64,000 bases of DNA from Rhizophagus clarus (lineage: Eukaryota > Glomeromycota > Glomeromycetes > Glomerales > Glomeraceae). Under the pieces are notes generated by a model. It had not been told where the DNA came from and did not search any database. It worked only from the letters and a program-made list of their open reading frames with translations. Shown one piece after another: positions 11,812 to 24,180 of this stretch. How positions within the stretch are numbered: position 1 is the stretch's first letter; every line of letters starts with the position of its first letter. Where the stretch lies: contig BLAL01000059.1 of assembly GCA_015698045.1 (NCBI GenBank), forward strand, positions 935,001 through 999,000, in the 5' to 3' direction. Position numbers and translations under genes: made by a program.

Positions 11812-12257
11812 TTACAATCGCCGTGGCATTTGACAATACATTTAACCCACAAAGTAGTTTATGGAGGGAGTATTTTAAAAATAACTTGAACTAATACTAT
11901 TAAGAAATATGAAATAACAGGGACAGAGTGGCAGTAGATATTAGTAATATATAATGATGAATATATATGGACAAAAACATTTGTTTCAAACATTATTTCA
12001 TCATCATAATCATCACCATCATCACCGTGAGCCAGTAATAAAGATGATTCTACAATTAATCATGAGCCAATAATTCCAACCTTAGAAGTAATTCAACAAT
12101 AACTAATAATGATAGATTATTACTACAAATTCTTAAGGATGAAATGCTTCAAGCTGTTGAACCAAAGTTTGAAAAATGAAATTATTCAAGTTATTAGAGG
12201 GGAAAATTTTAATAATCCTAATAATATCACAAAAAATAATGAAAGATCCAGATTAAT
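11812..12257 (+). pseudogene. Kelch-family relic between copies B and C
   Basis: Short in-order blocks match the family: a piece like TFNPQSSLW, then DISNNEEYIWTKT-like sequence, a His/Ser linker codon run, NHEPIIPT, and the coiled-coil end resembling LQILKDEMLQAV and NLKNEIIQVIRGENFNN. Most blades, the membrane span and all introns are lost, and stops and frame changes occur throughout. It is an old, internally deleted copy on the same strand as its neighbours. Confidence 0.75.
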
Positions 12258-13260
12258 ATTCTTTAATTAATATGCTTACAAATAACAAAAATTTTACTTT
12301 TATATTTTTAACTTAAATTTAATAGTTTTTCATTTTAAATAAGTCAATATATTTATTACTGTAATATTAAATGATTAAGTTATACATATATGAAATATAA
12401 AATTAATACATGGATTATTGTTCCAAATTCAAAATTATGCCACGAAAATAATTTTAGTATTATTAAGTGAATACTAGTTAACAATAAAATTTATTATTTT
12501 TTTTTTTGATTAAATTGATAAATGAGCAGTTTATAGATGCTTGATCATTTCAAGTGAAGCTTTCCGGTTGAACGGTTAATTAATTGACTTAAAGTTACCG
12601 GAATCTACTTAGCCACGCTTCGAGACATAGTCACATGGTATTAAAAGTTTAAAACCCTGCACTATAATAAATGGAATAATAAATATATAAATATGCAAGA
12701 GCAATCCATATCGATATAAAAAATTTATTTCTAATCGAATCTATCTAAAATTTGTGGTTAGTAAAGTTAATTGGATTAAGTATTTAACCTCTTATAAAGT
12801 TTTATTTCATTTCTTTTGCAATAATATTATTACTACTTTATTAAGTTAAGAGTGGCGCCTTTCAAATATCTGTAATCCAGGGGATAACTAAACGTGTGAC
12901 GGATGGTTGGTGATGACATTAACCAATAATTTTTATTTATCGACTCGAATGCAAAAATGACTTAAGCCAAAGTTATCAAACCTGTTATGCCCTTTAATTT
13001 CTAGCTTAGTTACTACAAGGTTGCGAACAGTGTATTGTTTGTACCTCGTCTTACGGTTACTATTCATGCATACAATTATAATAAGTAGCCTTGTCCAAGA
13101 AATATTCTCTGTTCGTGGCGCAATAATTTGTAAATAAGTCACCATTCGGATTATTTATTTGAAGTGACTTAAATCTTTGAATTAGAAATTAGCATATCAT
13201 TGTAACACATCTTCGTTTCTCTCATCTTAAAAATGATGAACGATGTCACATCCATATTTG
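12258..13260. other. Intergenic, no gene seen
   Basis: AT-rich spacer between the kelch relic and the upstream region of copy C. Nothing recognised. Confidence 0.4.
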
Positions 13261-13264
13261 ATTG

Positions 13265-13629
13265 TTTTGTGACCACACCACTGCACTTGTTGATCACAAG
13301 CTATATATTAAAAAATAGTAAAGATTATAATTTCAATAATTTTTTCTGTTGTACTAAAGTTTGATCAGTGGTTTTTTAAGCAAAAATAATTAATTTGAAT
13401 CATATTATTCTGAAAAAAAATTATTTATTAACGGAGGTGTACTCAGTTATGGTTTTATATCATGTAGTATGATATTACATATGGAATGAATTTGTACAAA
13501 ATTAAATATGCGTAAATAATTCTATAAACGGTACGGTCCGATGTTCGTGCATTAATCACTGTGATTAAATATTTGGATAAATTTTGTGTTCTACATCGTA
13601 TAACAAATCTTTCTTCAGTGTTATAAATA
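13265..13629 (+). promoter_or_regulatory. Promoter region of kelch C
   Basis: Contains the TTGTGA...TTGATCACAAG pair at about 13267-13300, a GGTACGGTCCGATGTTCGTG block near 13530 that is also found upstream of copy B near 7868, and a TATAAATA box at 13622-13629. Confidence 0.45.
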
Positions 13630-13715
13630 CGCGAGATTTTTTTTAAAAAATAATAAATAAATATTTTTTTAGGTATTTACTTCTAATTTCTATCACATTA
13701 AGTTATTAGATAATT

Positions 13716-15815
13716 ATGATTATGTCAAAAATTTCTTTGGTTTCCTTTATCATATTATGGATACTATTTCAAGTATTGGATGATGTAAATTGTCAATTGA
13801 CACCATTTAAGCCGAGTGTAACACATCGTCATACTGCTACACTCATTGATAACAAATTGTATATTTTAGGTGGTATGGATTTAAATTACATCCCAGTAAA
13901 AGATTTTTTTTACCTTGATGTTTCAGTACCATTTAATACTCAAGAATTATCATGGCAAGACTTAACGAATGTTAACATGGTCCCACCACATTATTCTGCA
14001 ACATCAGTTAAAGGTGGCGCAAACAATAATACACTATTTTTGTTCGGAGGAAATACAACTGATCAAACAATGGCATTAGTTTATACATTTGATCCAAAAA
14101 ACATTGTATGGAGTATTCCAAAAATAGCCGGAATTAATATGAATAGAAAAAGTAGATTAACGGGCATTATTGATTATAATGGAAAGCTTTATTTATGGGA
14201 CGGAACTAATGCTGATGGTATTGCTATCAATGAAATGCTTATTTTAGATACAATAGACCCCAGTTGGAAAGAAGGAAGTTTAATTAATACGCCGAGCCCG
14301 AGGCTTAATTATGGTGCTACTTTATTACCTAACAATAAAATCATTTATTTAGGTAAGTGAGTAAATTCTATAAAGTACATTTACTCCATACTTACGCTTG
14401 TGATTTGATAATTTTATTAATAAACAATTATTAGGAGGTGCGGATAATGTAAATACCACATATAATGCGAAAACTTTGAATATTGATAAAGGTTTTGCTT
14501 ATACATTAAGCGAGGTATATTTGTAAATGTATGAATTTTTTCCTAAAAATCGATTAATTAAGATAATTAATTATATAGGTTTATATATATGATACGATAA
14601 ATGACAGTTGGGATACAAAGGTAAGTTACAAAAAAATCTATGATAAAAATTTTTCTAATATTTTGAAGTAACTTTTTTATCAAATTTTAGATAACATCAG
14701 GAAAAATCCCTTCTGATAGAGGTGCTTTTTCCACAATCCTCGGTAAGCAATTAAATAAGAATACCCTTTACTGGTTTTATCAAAAATTTGAATATTAATC
14801 ATTAATTACAAATATAATTATTTTTATAACAGGTTTAGATGGTCAAAGAATTATAATTTATGGAGGATACTTTAGTAATCCTGGAAATTTATTAGATACA
14901 GCACTTTATGTATTAAATTTAACTAATTATAATTGGTATGTTCCAAATATTTCTGGGAAAATCCCAAGCCACAGAGCTTTTCATAAAGCAAATGTAATTG
15001 GAAAATACATGGTTGTATCATTTGGTAACTATTAAATTATTGCGATACATTTTTCTAATTTAATTGATTCATTATTTCTTAACAAAAATATAATTTAATT
15101 AATAGGGGTTGGTTATAATAAATCAGTTGAAAGCGATATATTATTACTTGATATTAGTAATAATGAAGAATATATATGGTCGACAACATTTGATCCTTCA
15201 GTCCCATCATCACCTTCGTCACCTTCGTCATCATCTCTTTCTTCTGATTCACCATCATCAAACAATATAGTCGGTGCAATCGTGGGATCTTTATTTGGTG
15301 GTATTTTCTTATTATCTGGTATTTTATTAATATATAAACGGAAAAAAAATAATCAAAATCAAAAAACTAATGATGAAAATAATAATGACGGTCAAGAAGA
15401 AAAGGAAATTCCCATCGAGAGGGATGTTTATGATTATGAAAACGCGATCAATAATAATGAAAATATAATTGTTCAAATACCTAATGATAATCATGGACAA
15501 GAAATTATTTTAACACCTGAAAATGAAAATACAACCAATCATGAACCAATGATAGTTCCAGTCAATGATTATCATGGACAGGAAGTTATGCAAACACCAA
15601 AAAATGAAAATACAACCAATCATGAACCGATAATTCCAGCTTCAGCAGTAGTTAATGAGCAAGAAGTAATTTCAACGCCTAACAATGATGGGTTTTCATT
15701 GCAAACTTTTAGAGATGAAATGCTTAAAGTTGTTAAACAAGAAATTGGCCAAAATTTGAAAAATGAAATTCTTCAGGCTGTTAGAGAAGAGAATTTTAAT
15801 AATTTTAAAAATTAA
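13716..15815 (+). CDS. Kelch-repeat single-pass membrane protein, copy C
   Basis: Exons 13716-14352, 14435-14514, 14579-14620, 14691-14742, 14833-15024 and 15106-15815 give an intact protein. The upstream ATG gives 570 residues; the ATG at 13722 (MSKIS, aligning with the paralogues' MSKNS) gives 568 and is the likelier start. Signal peptide about 1-24 (FIILWILFQVLDDVNCQ), six kelch-like blades, the conserved SDILLLDISNNEEYIW blade, a Ser/Pro linker (SSPSSPSSSS), a membrane span at about 387-409 (GAIVGSLFGGIFLLSGILL) and a basic YKRKKNN. The 155-residue Asn/Glu-rich tail has two or three NENTTNHEP units and a C-terminal coiled coil (FRDEMLKVVKQEIGQNL). Same intron positions and phases as copy B. 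Extracellular propeller with cytoplasmic coil; function unknown. Confidence 0.85.
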
Positions 15816-16349
15816 AAAAAAAAAATAATTTAACATTCGTATAATCATTTTTTATTAATCACTATGGCAAATTATTAACACATGTAAAATGATCAGCATG
15901 CACAAAAAAATTTATCCAGAGTGAATTTAATTAAGGATAAAGTGAATTTATTAAAAAAAAATACCACAAAAATCTAATTATTTTGTTAAGAATTCATTTT
16001 ATAGCAAGCTAATATTCACGATCAATAATTTAATTGTAATAAGAAATAAAGAATTAAAGGTTTAAATATATCAACTAATTTAGTAGTTATAGAGCGTTAA
16101 AATAGTCTTATTTTGCATATTTTGTAATTTAATATATTTAAAATAAAACAAAAATATTTATTAATATAAAGATAATAATTATAATATGATTATTCTCTTG
16201 TATTACATTGAAATTGATATGTCATCACGTGATTATTCTAGCCTTAAACAATAGGAATTACTCTAAGTATTAAAACAATACCTGATTTTTAATAAGAAAT
16301 AAATATTTATGACATTGATCTGTCGCAAAATTTTATTAGCTTATTGTTG
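15816..16349. other. Intergenic, no gene seen
   Basis: AT-rich 3' flank of kelch C with a TCACGTGA palindrome near 16224. Confidence 0.4.
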
Positions 16350-16812
16350 GAATCCGTTAAAGCGGGGTAGATTTGGCCGGAATTACAGCATTAAGAAATT
16401 TGACCGGTGACAAATAGGTTTTACTAACCGAAAAAAATCGAAGTCCCTAGAATACTTGATAAAAATGAAAAAGTAGAGGGTATGATACCGGTGACAAATA
16501 TTTTACTATGATCACATGGTTCTACGCTTTAACGTCCCTATTTCAAAATTACGTACAACTTTTCCTATTAATCCTCAATAAAGAAAAAAAAAATCATTAA
16601 GTGGATAGCAGTAATAGAAATTTATTGTAATTTGTGGATTAAATTGATAGAATATTTTGTTAGGAAGTTTATTAGGAAAAAAAAGTAATTTACATATAGA
16701 TTACTATCATGTTGTAGAATCCTATTTCTTACATGATCATATGATCATATTTGTAATTTCATAATGCCGTGATGCCGGCCCAATCTACTCCGCTTTTAAA
16801 CAACCCCTGTTT
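16350..16812. mobile_element. TIR element, uninterrupted copy of the split repeat
   Basis: The left end (AAAGCGGGGTAGATTTGGCC followed by GGAATTACAGCATTAAGAAATT) is matched, inverted and imperfect, by the right end at about 16752-16808 (AATGCCGTGATGCCGGCCCA then ATCTACTCCGCTTT). About 460 bp, non-coding, MITE-like. Its internal part at 16365-16540 is the same repeat that is split at 4.4-6.2 kb, and here it has no insertion. Confidence 0.65.
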
Positions 16813-17735
16813 AAGGAAGTCATCATTTATGAATAATAAATTCCTTCTGCATATCTGTGTGCATATGGGATGATAACATACTTTAAACGACGCGCAGCAT
16901 GAAAACAGTGATATTTGAAGCTAATGTATTTAAGCCGATCATCACTGGAATTTGTATGGCACTTTATTAATAATCTGTCACCATAAAGACCTTCACTAAT
17001 ACAATTTCATTATACAATTAGTATATACATGTGATTAGACACCCAATTCATTGTGTAATAGTAATTTTCAAATTCTTTATTAGTAATCTCATTTAATAAA
17101 TCGTCAAAAATGGGAGGAGCTGTATCATAATTATTACGAGATTTTCAAATAATTATAATCTCAAAATGAATTATCGTCATTGAAATTTTAACCAAATTCA
17201 TTATAAACTTTTTTTTTTTTTTTTTTTGAGATCTTTAATTATGAAATAGAAAACATTTTCTTTATTATATTTTAACCTTATTATTTATTTAAATGGATTC
17301 GACCGAAAAAGAAAAATAATTATACCGTAATTATGACTTTTTGTTATCCTGTTATATGTTTGTTATTGCTATACAGTATATAAACCGGAGTTTGGATGAA
17401 AGAGTATGTACGTTTTCTTATCTAACAATATGTACTTTTTTTGGAATTTTTCTAAGAAAAGTTGTATAATTTAATCACTAAAATGTAAAAATATTCATTC
17501 AAAAAACTTATTAGAATTTCAATGTTTCGTTGATTACATTATGAACTCATGATTGAACAAAAAAAAAAACAATGTTACTTTATTATGCATAATGCAGTAA
17601 ATTCTTCGCCGGAGTGAGTGTTACTTTATCAAACTTTCCTATAAAAATAATTGTAATTTTTAATGGTTCATGCATTCATACATAAAAGTATTGTTTGATT
17701 AATCGTACCTTTTTTGACCATTCTTTTACAATTGA
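16813..17735. other. Intergenic, no gene seen
   Basis: AT-rich with a T run of about 20 near 17209-17227. No supported feature. Confidence 0.4.
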
Positions 17736-17865
17736 GAATGATAATTGTTTGTTCGTTCACGCTTTTTTGGAGGAGATCGTTTTTTTGTAAATTTGGCACT
17801 ATATTGCTAAAATTGATAAACATTTCACGAATCAGTTTTCATGGCGCAATCCATGGTGACTCCTT

Positions 17866-17947
17866 CGATACCGGATATAAACCAGTTATTTCACGGAGAT
17901 GACGGAAACTCCATCTCCGTGAAATAACTGGTTTATATCCGGTATCG
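17866..17947. repeat. Perfect 36-bp-arm hairpin
   Basis: 17866-17901 (beginning CGATACCGGATATAAACC) is the exact reverse complement of 17912-17947, with a ten-base loop (ACGGAAACTC). A perfect snap-back of this length in otherwise diverged intergenic DNA implies recent formation or selection. Confidence 0.95.
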
Positions 17948-18121
17948 ACGAAGATCATCATATCCGGCATGTTACGTCATTTATTGCCAGATTTCAATAA
18001 TTGTAGAGATTACATTAATAAAATGTAAAAGATAATGAGAAAAGAGAGCAATTGTTAGAATTCAAATTCGCTTTAATATGTAATGCCTAATTTATCATGA
18101 ACATGTAAGACTACCAGGGAC

Positions 18122-18221
18122 ATAACGTTATTAGGTACTTCGTTATTCAATATTGTGGTGATTGTTGTCATGTGCCACTGCATGGCTCCATATTGAATAC
18201 TTCGTACCTAATAACTTTATA
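18122..18221. repeat. Imperfect inverted repeat with about 32-bp arms
   Basis: 18122-18157 (ATAACGTTATTAGGTAC, then ATTCAATAT) pairs with 18188-18221 with a few mismatches around a loop of about 30 bases. Second foldback within 400 bp of the perfect hairpin. Confidence 0.8.
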
Positions 18222-18678
18222 ATATATTATACCATAAAAACCATAAAACCGGAAAATCTCTTTTATAGTTTTATATTATGCGAATGTGATCAATGTTTAT
18301 TCGTTTACAAGTACTTTTTTGGATAATCACGGATGGCACTATAAAGCTAAAATCGACAAATATATATATACTGTACATTTTTTTTTATTATTGATTATGC
18401 AATTTTTTATTTACATCGATACGATAATTTAATTTATGTAAATATATGGAGATCCAAATAGCCTTAAAAAAAACCGACAAAATAAACATATAAAGTCACC
18501 CCTTAAGCGTTTAAACAAACGTTTAATTAAATAAACGCATTTTTGTCCGTCCTAGTGCCATAAATTTTTTGAAAAATTACATTGAACATAATTTATCTTT
18601 GTATAATTTTTTTTTTTAAAAAAAAAAACATACCTTGAACTGAACCGCATTTACAATATTTTTTTTTTTTTTAAAACA

Positions 18679-20400
18679 ATGATAACCACAATTATTTCAC
18701 CTTTCGAAATTTCCGATATTTTTAATCTTTTTATAACTTTTACAATTCTCTATGTAGCTCGATATTATTATCATTATTTTACTCGTCCTAATCGTTTACC
18801 AGGTCCTTTTCCACTTCCAATTCTTGGTAACGCTCATCAGCAAATTGGATATGGATTTAATGATTGGTTAATATCATTACATAAAAAATACGGTGATATG
18901 TACGAAGTAACTTTGGCAGGTCAACGTTTAATAGTGTTATGTAAACCAGATTTAATTGAAAATATGAATATGCCTTCAACAAAGACCAAATATTTTCTTA
19001 GACCACATAATACGGAAGGATTTGCAGAATATGGATTTGATGGAGCAGGAATAATATTTAATAATAATTATGAATCTTGGAGATATAATCGTCAATTTTT
19101 TACTCAAGCATTAATGAGTCCAAGTTTTAATCATCAAGCTATTGAATGGACTAATGAATTATGTAATGAAATGGAATCTTGTTGGGATAACCTTGGAGAA
19201 GATCATGAATTAGATCTTATAAAATGGATGCGTAGATTTACAAATGAAATGATTTTTAAAATTGCTACTGGAACAAAAAATGATGCTATCTCCTCATATT
19301 ATAAGACTCTGATTAACGATAATAAAAATTCTTTAAGTAATGAAAAATTAAAAGAATCCGATAATTTTGTTGAATCAATTGAAACTTACGTGGAAGGGAT
19401 TATTTATTTTTTCATTTTTAATAAATTTGTTCGTCAAAATTTTCCATTTATTCGTGAAAAAGTGAAGAAATTATTGAAAAATAGGGATTATTTAGTTGAT
19501 AAATTATATACCGTTGTTAAAGAAAGAAGGACTGAAATTGAAAATACACCGTTAGACCAACCACTTCGTCACGATATGTTGACAATTTTTATAACCGCGA
19601 ATACTCCACGTGACATTAATATTGTGAAAAATACTGACGACGACTTGTCAAAACCTATGACTGATAAAGAGATTTTTAGAAATATACTTGATGCCATGAT
19701 TGCAGGAACTGATACCGTAAGTATACTAGTAGTTCCAAACTCGGATCAACTTTTGTTCAATATGTGTTTAATGATTTTTTTTTTCTTTGAAAAAAAAAAA
19801 AAAAAATAGACGGCGAATTTGATTTGTTTTGTTGTATATTACCTTGAACATTATCCCGAAGTGAAACAACGAATGAAACAAGAATTTGAAACAGTTCTCG
19901 GAAATGACTTAACAAAGCCCATAACATATAATGATCTTGATAAGTTAGAATATTGCGATGCAGTTATTAAAGAAGCGTATCGTCACACTCCCATAGTTTT
20001 TTCCCTTGGTCGTCTAAATGATGATAATGTTATGGTTGGAGAACACAACTGGCCAAAAGGAACTGCATTTCAAATACTTTTTTCCGCAATAATGAAAGAC
20101 AAAAATTATTGGACTGAATCTGAAAAATTCGATCCTGATAGATTTTATAAAGTTGAAGAAAATGATAAATATTTACTTGAAAAGGGAAAAGCGACAAGTA
20201 TATTTCATATGTTTGGAGGAGGAATTAGAATTTGTCCTGGAAGAAAATTGGCAATCATAGAAATAAAATGTTTACTAATATCAATTTATAGAAAATATGA
20301 TATTGAATTAGTGGATAAGAATTCTCCTTTAAAATGTAACAGTCATTTTATTAACCTTTGTAAAGAATTAATTGTCAAAATTAAACCAAGAAAATTTTAA
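18679..20400 (+). CDS. Cytochrome P450 monooxygenase
   Basis: Two exons, 18679-19716 and 19810-20400, split by a 93-bp GT-AG intron inside the I-helix motif, give 542 residues. An N-terminal hydrophobic segment at about 16-34 (NLFITFTILYVARYYY) would anchor it in the ER, followed by the Pro-rich hinge NRLPGPFPLPILGN. The oxygen-binding I-helix reads AGTDTT (342-347), the K-helix ExxR is EAYR (401-404), the PERF-type segment is FDPDRF (453-458), and the haem loop is FGGGIRICPG with Cys488 as thiolate ligand. All core P450 motifs are intact, so it should be an active haem monooxygenase needing a reductase partner. Subfamily and substrate cannot be told from the sequence. Its neighbours are unrelated kelch and Sel1-kinase genes, so there is no cluster context. 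Confidence 0.93.
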
Positions 20401-21140
20401 AAAAGTGATATAAATTTATTTACGGTTTAACAAATTGGACGTGGTAATTTACACGTTACATTTATTAATATACTTATACATTTCATTATTATATAGTTAA
20501 ATTAAATTAGTGTTTAGAGAGTTTAGGTTTTAGTATATCTGATATAGCTAGTTTTATTTTAGTATTTATGATTTATAGTATTTATGGTTTGGTTTATATG
20601 TTTATTGATACGTTATTATATATGATTTATAGTATATATGTTTTACACTTTTTTTATAAATAAAAAAGCGAAAGAAAATTGATTTTTTCCTTTACATCAA
20701 ACATCATTAATCACTAATCAAAAAACATTTACCGAACGTTATTTTTTAGGGCTAAGCAAAATTTGCAAAAACAGCCATTTTTGTTATTATCTTTCGATTG
20801 ACACAAAATTGTTATCATCATGTTAAAAATTTTCTGTTAAAAAATATCCCATATCCTAATGCACTCTAATAAATTATTTATGTATTCTGCTAAAAATTCT
20901 CCCAGTAAAAAAAGTTACTGTATTTATGCTCTCTGATAAAAATTTTCCTATTAAAATACTCCGACAGATTAATCTGATATAAATGATCAGTAATTCTATG
21001 ATGGGGTACATATCATAATTATCATATGTTATACAATTATATAGTGTGCACAGGATTAACAGGATTTTATTAAATTATGCTAGTATAGTAGAATATGATA
21101 TTTTTAACCCAACCCGCCCACCGATCACATGACATATTTA
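20401..21140. other. 3' flank of the P450 gene, no gene seen
   Basis: Repeated short TTTATAGTATTTATGGTTT-like stretches at about 20565-20645 and otherwise AT-rich sequence. Confidence 0.4.
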
Positions 21141-21179
21141 TTTGTTTATCTATTTATTTCTTTGTACATTTCGTGGGTT

Positions 21180-21520
21180 TATTTTTGACTTGAGCGTTGC
21201 TTATTGTTTCTTTATTTTTTATCCCCTTTTCATTCATTTCATCCCCCTTCATCTCTTTTTATTTTATCACCCATTCTCTTTTGTTTTCTTATCATCCGTT
21301 TTATTATTTTTGATTTTCATTTTTTCATCCATTTTTATTTCTCATCATCTGTTTTTTCATTCCCATGATCCGTTCTTTCATTCCATCATCTATTTCATCT
21401 TCTTTTTTGTCTTGTTTTGCTCCCTTTTGTTTACTTCATTACTCTTTCGTTTTATTCGTTCTGTTCCACTTTCTGTTCCATTTCTAATTCATTTCCATTT
21501 TCCATTTCCTAGAAAAGAAA
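21180..21520 (+). repeat. Polypyrimidine low-complexity tract
   Basis: Nearly pure C/T sequence with irregular repeats of TTTCATTC, CATCCGTTTT and TTTTATTTCTCATC. A 145-codon frame crosses it, but its Phe/Leu/Ser/His-only composition reflects the tract rather than a gene. Confidence 0.7.
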
Positions 21521-21579
21521 AAAGAAGGAACATGAGTAGCGTTCCTAAATCAACAAAAGAACAAAACAAATATACATAA

Positions 21580-22285
21580 ACAAAATATTCTTACCAATAA
21601 CTTCAAAAGAAGTATTCAAGATTCAACAGATCTGCCCTAAAAAAAAGGAAAAAATATTTATTAAATCAAAAAAAAAAAACCTAAACAAAAATGAACTCAA
21701 ACAAAACATTTCCTACTCACCCATTTTGAAATCTGAGCCGAAGTATCCTTTCTTTAAAAAAATCTAGAAATAAATATGAAATTTTTTTTTTTTATTATGT
21801 AAATTAACTATTACTTATTATGATTAGTACAACGCCGCCCGCTTACCAAGAAGCAAGCTTTTGCCAATAAAATCGTCTTAACTTCTGAACAGATCAGGCT
21901 CAGACACATCAGACGTTGCACAATTCAAAAATTAAATTTATACGGATAATCTAAACATCGTTATACGTTAATATTACCTTCTGTATAAATAATTTGAATT
22001 GTGTCCTCCTGATCGATCCCATTTTTGTTAGCTTGGAATTAGATGGTTGATCAGGCAACCTCGGCAGATCGGACAATTTAATCAGCAGATTCCGGTTGAT
22101 TACTAATGTAAAAAAAAAAAGTTTTTGGTAACAATGGATCAATAACCGAATCTGATTTAGAATTGCCTAAGTTCAAAATCTTTACTAAAGAAAATGATAT
22201 TACTGAAGAAAATGAAGGTGCGAATATTATCTTTTTACATTCATTTAATTAATTCAATTGAACACATTTGTTAGTATGCTAGAAA
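21580..22285. other. Degenerate coding-like scraps, unassigned
   Basis: Minus-strand pieces near 21840-21930 and 22000-22085 read as higher-GC, protein-like sequence (for example SDLPRLPDQPSNSKLTKMG) but carry no recognisable domain or start. Probably an old decayed element or gene. Confidence 0.25.
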
Positions 22286-22294
22286 ACGGAGACC

Positions 22295-22475
22295 GTTGTG
22301 AGTCCGGAGCGAAAAATTTTTGTTTACAAAATTTTCACTTATTATCTTTTTATCAAATTTTCAATGACGCAACGCGTGCGGACAACCGGACTTCGCATAT
22401 TGTCATGTGATCTTCATATGTCATTAACGTTCATAAACATATATAGTCCTTCGCTTCGCTCCGGACAACAATATA
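22295..22475. repeat. Possible short inverted-repeat element
   Basis: GTCCGGAGCGA near 22300 is inverted as TCGCTCCGGAC near 22455-22466, about 160 bp apart, with a central ACGCGTGCGG. The terminal match is short, so the call is tentative. Confidence 0.35.
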
Positions 22476-22479
22476 TGTA

Positions 22480-24180
22480 ATATATTTAATAAAAGCAATA
22501 AAAGTGCATATATATCACTCACAAAGGAAAAAAAAACAGAAATTGTAATGATTACAAATTGGCTTAATTTTTTTAGCTTATAAATCACTATGTTTGACTC
22601 TATAAATTTAAAAAATAATGAACTATCTTTTATAAATAAGCAGGTTTTTATCTTAATAAATAATGAACCGTTTTAATCGTTTGTATCTAATCCAAATTAA
22701 TTTTATAATTCATTCATGAATATGGATAGGCGTCGACTTAATCTAATCCAATTGAATTTGTGAATACACCCAATGACAATATTTCAGTCCATTGTCTGTT
22801 AGTAATAATACAATATATAGTTATGATCGTAGGAAGTTTACTTCCCTCCAATCATTACTAGAATAGAATATCAGTATAAATACGTAAATTGGAAAGATTG
22901 GGTACATATTGGACACATTAAAAAGTCAAAATGTTTTCCCACAAAGTAAAAAAATTTGGCTGAATACTCACCTGTTTATTTTATATTTTATTTATCTAAA
23001 TCTATTCATTTTATGCGTAATTGTATTTGTGCATTATATTTCGGCAAGAAAAAAAGGTCATTAATCATTTTCATTGATAACTATTTTGTTCTTATACATT
23101 TGCATTTGATAACAATTTGCTACTCTACTTTATTAATTGCAGTGATACTTTAAATAATTTTTAAAGTAGTCATTTTTTAATTGTCGTTCAATTTTAATTT
23201 TATGTATGAATTTAAAAGAAATTGCGTCATTCGACTTACCGGTACGAAATGAGTCCGGAAGCTACTGCGCAAAAAAAAAAAATAAAATGTATTTTTGTTA
23301 GAAAAATTTTTTAATAAAAATCAGTTCCAATTTAGTAACGTGCTAGTTGCACCTCGTAAATCAGAAAAATTCCGGTGCATATTGAAAAAAAAAAAATCAT
23401 ATATTAATGTTTTTAAAGAAAGTGAAAGGAAAACAGAAAATGTCTCCAAGTGTTTCAAAACTTACCATTAAGAAAAGCTTCGAATCAAGTATGCTCAATT
23501 TAAACTATCATTAAAAAGTTTAAATTCGATTGTTAATCATTAACTGAAAGTTTAGCCGGCATGTGTAGCTGAAAGTGATATTTAGCGATATTTCACAATA
23601 GACCGTTATAATACCAGATTGCTATCTTATAAATATCCATGACCTATCGGATTACTAATAGCCTCAGTATATTTTTCAAATACTTTAAATTTTCTTTAAT
23701 GAAATAATTTATCTTCGGTAAAAAAATCATTGGTACTGATATGCATATGATTTTTAATATTGCCTCTCTATGCATATCGGTTTAATATCATTAACATGTC
23801 AAAAATCCGATATGGAATGGTAAGTTTTGGTTACGTATGTTGTTTAATACTTTTTTCTGGTAAGCAGAATGATGTTGAAGACAGGAGGTCGTATTACATG
23901 AATATGGACAAGACAATTAATATTAAAAGGTTAAAATCTAAAACCAATGAATATAAAATCCTCCAAGAAGAGATTACCAGCCTAGTTTTTATAACTCTAT
24001 GACAATTAATGATCAAATAGTCGAACAACACCTAAAAACCCGGAAAAAAAGCACCATAAATGAGAATATAAATGGCCGTATTTTTCTTTCGAGTCAAAGA
24101 CTCGTTCTATATAAATACTGTAAGATGGAGAATGGGTACATTACTTTATTTTAAGTTATAAAATGATGAAAAAATAAATA
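22480..24180. other. Intergenic, no gene seen
   Basis: AT-rich. A frame of 80 codons at 23760-24002 has a hydrophobic centre (GYVCCLILFSG) but no family resemblance and no support. Confidence 0.35.

Larger units (their letters stand above)
17741..18365. repeat. Diverged direct repeat upstream of the P450 gene
   Basis: 17741-17820 and 18289-18360 share TGTTTRTTCGTTYAC, CTTTTTTGGA and GGCACTATAAAGCTAAAAT-like sequence in the same order. The hairpins at 17866-17947 and 18122-18221 lie between the two copies. Confidence 0.5.

Noticed and set aside
21142-21579. 145-codon plus frame
   Set aside because: It is the translation of a polypyrimidine tract; composition is almost only Phe, Leu, Ser, His and Pro with no domain.
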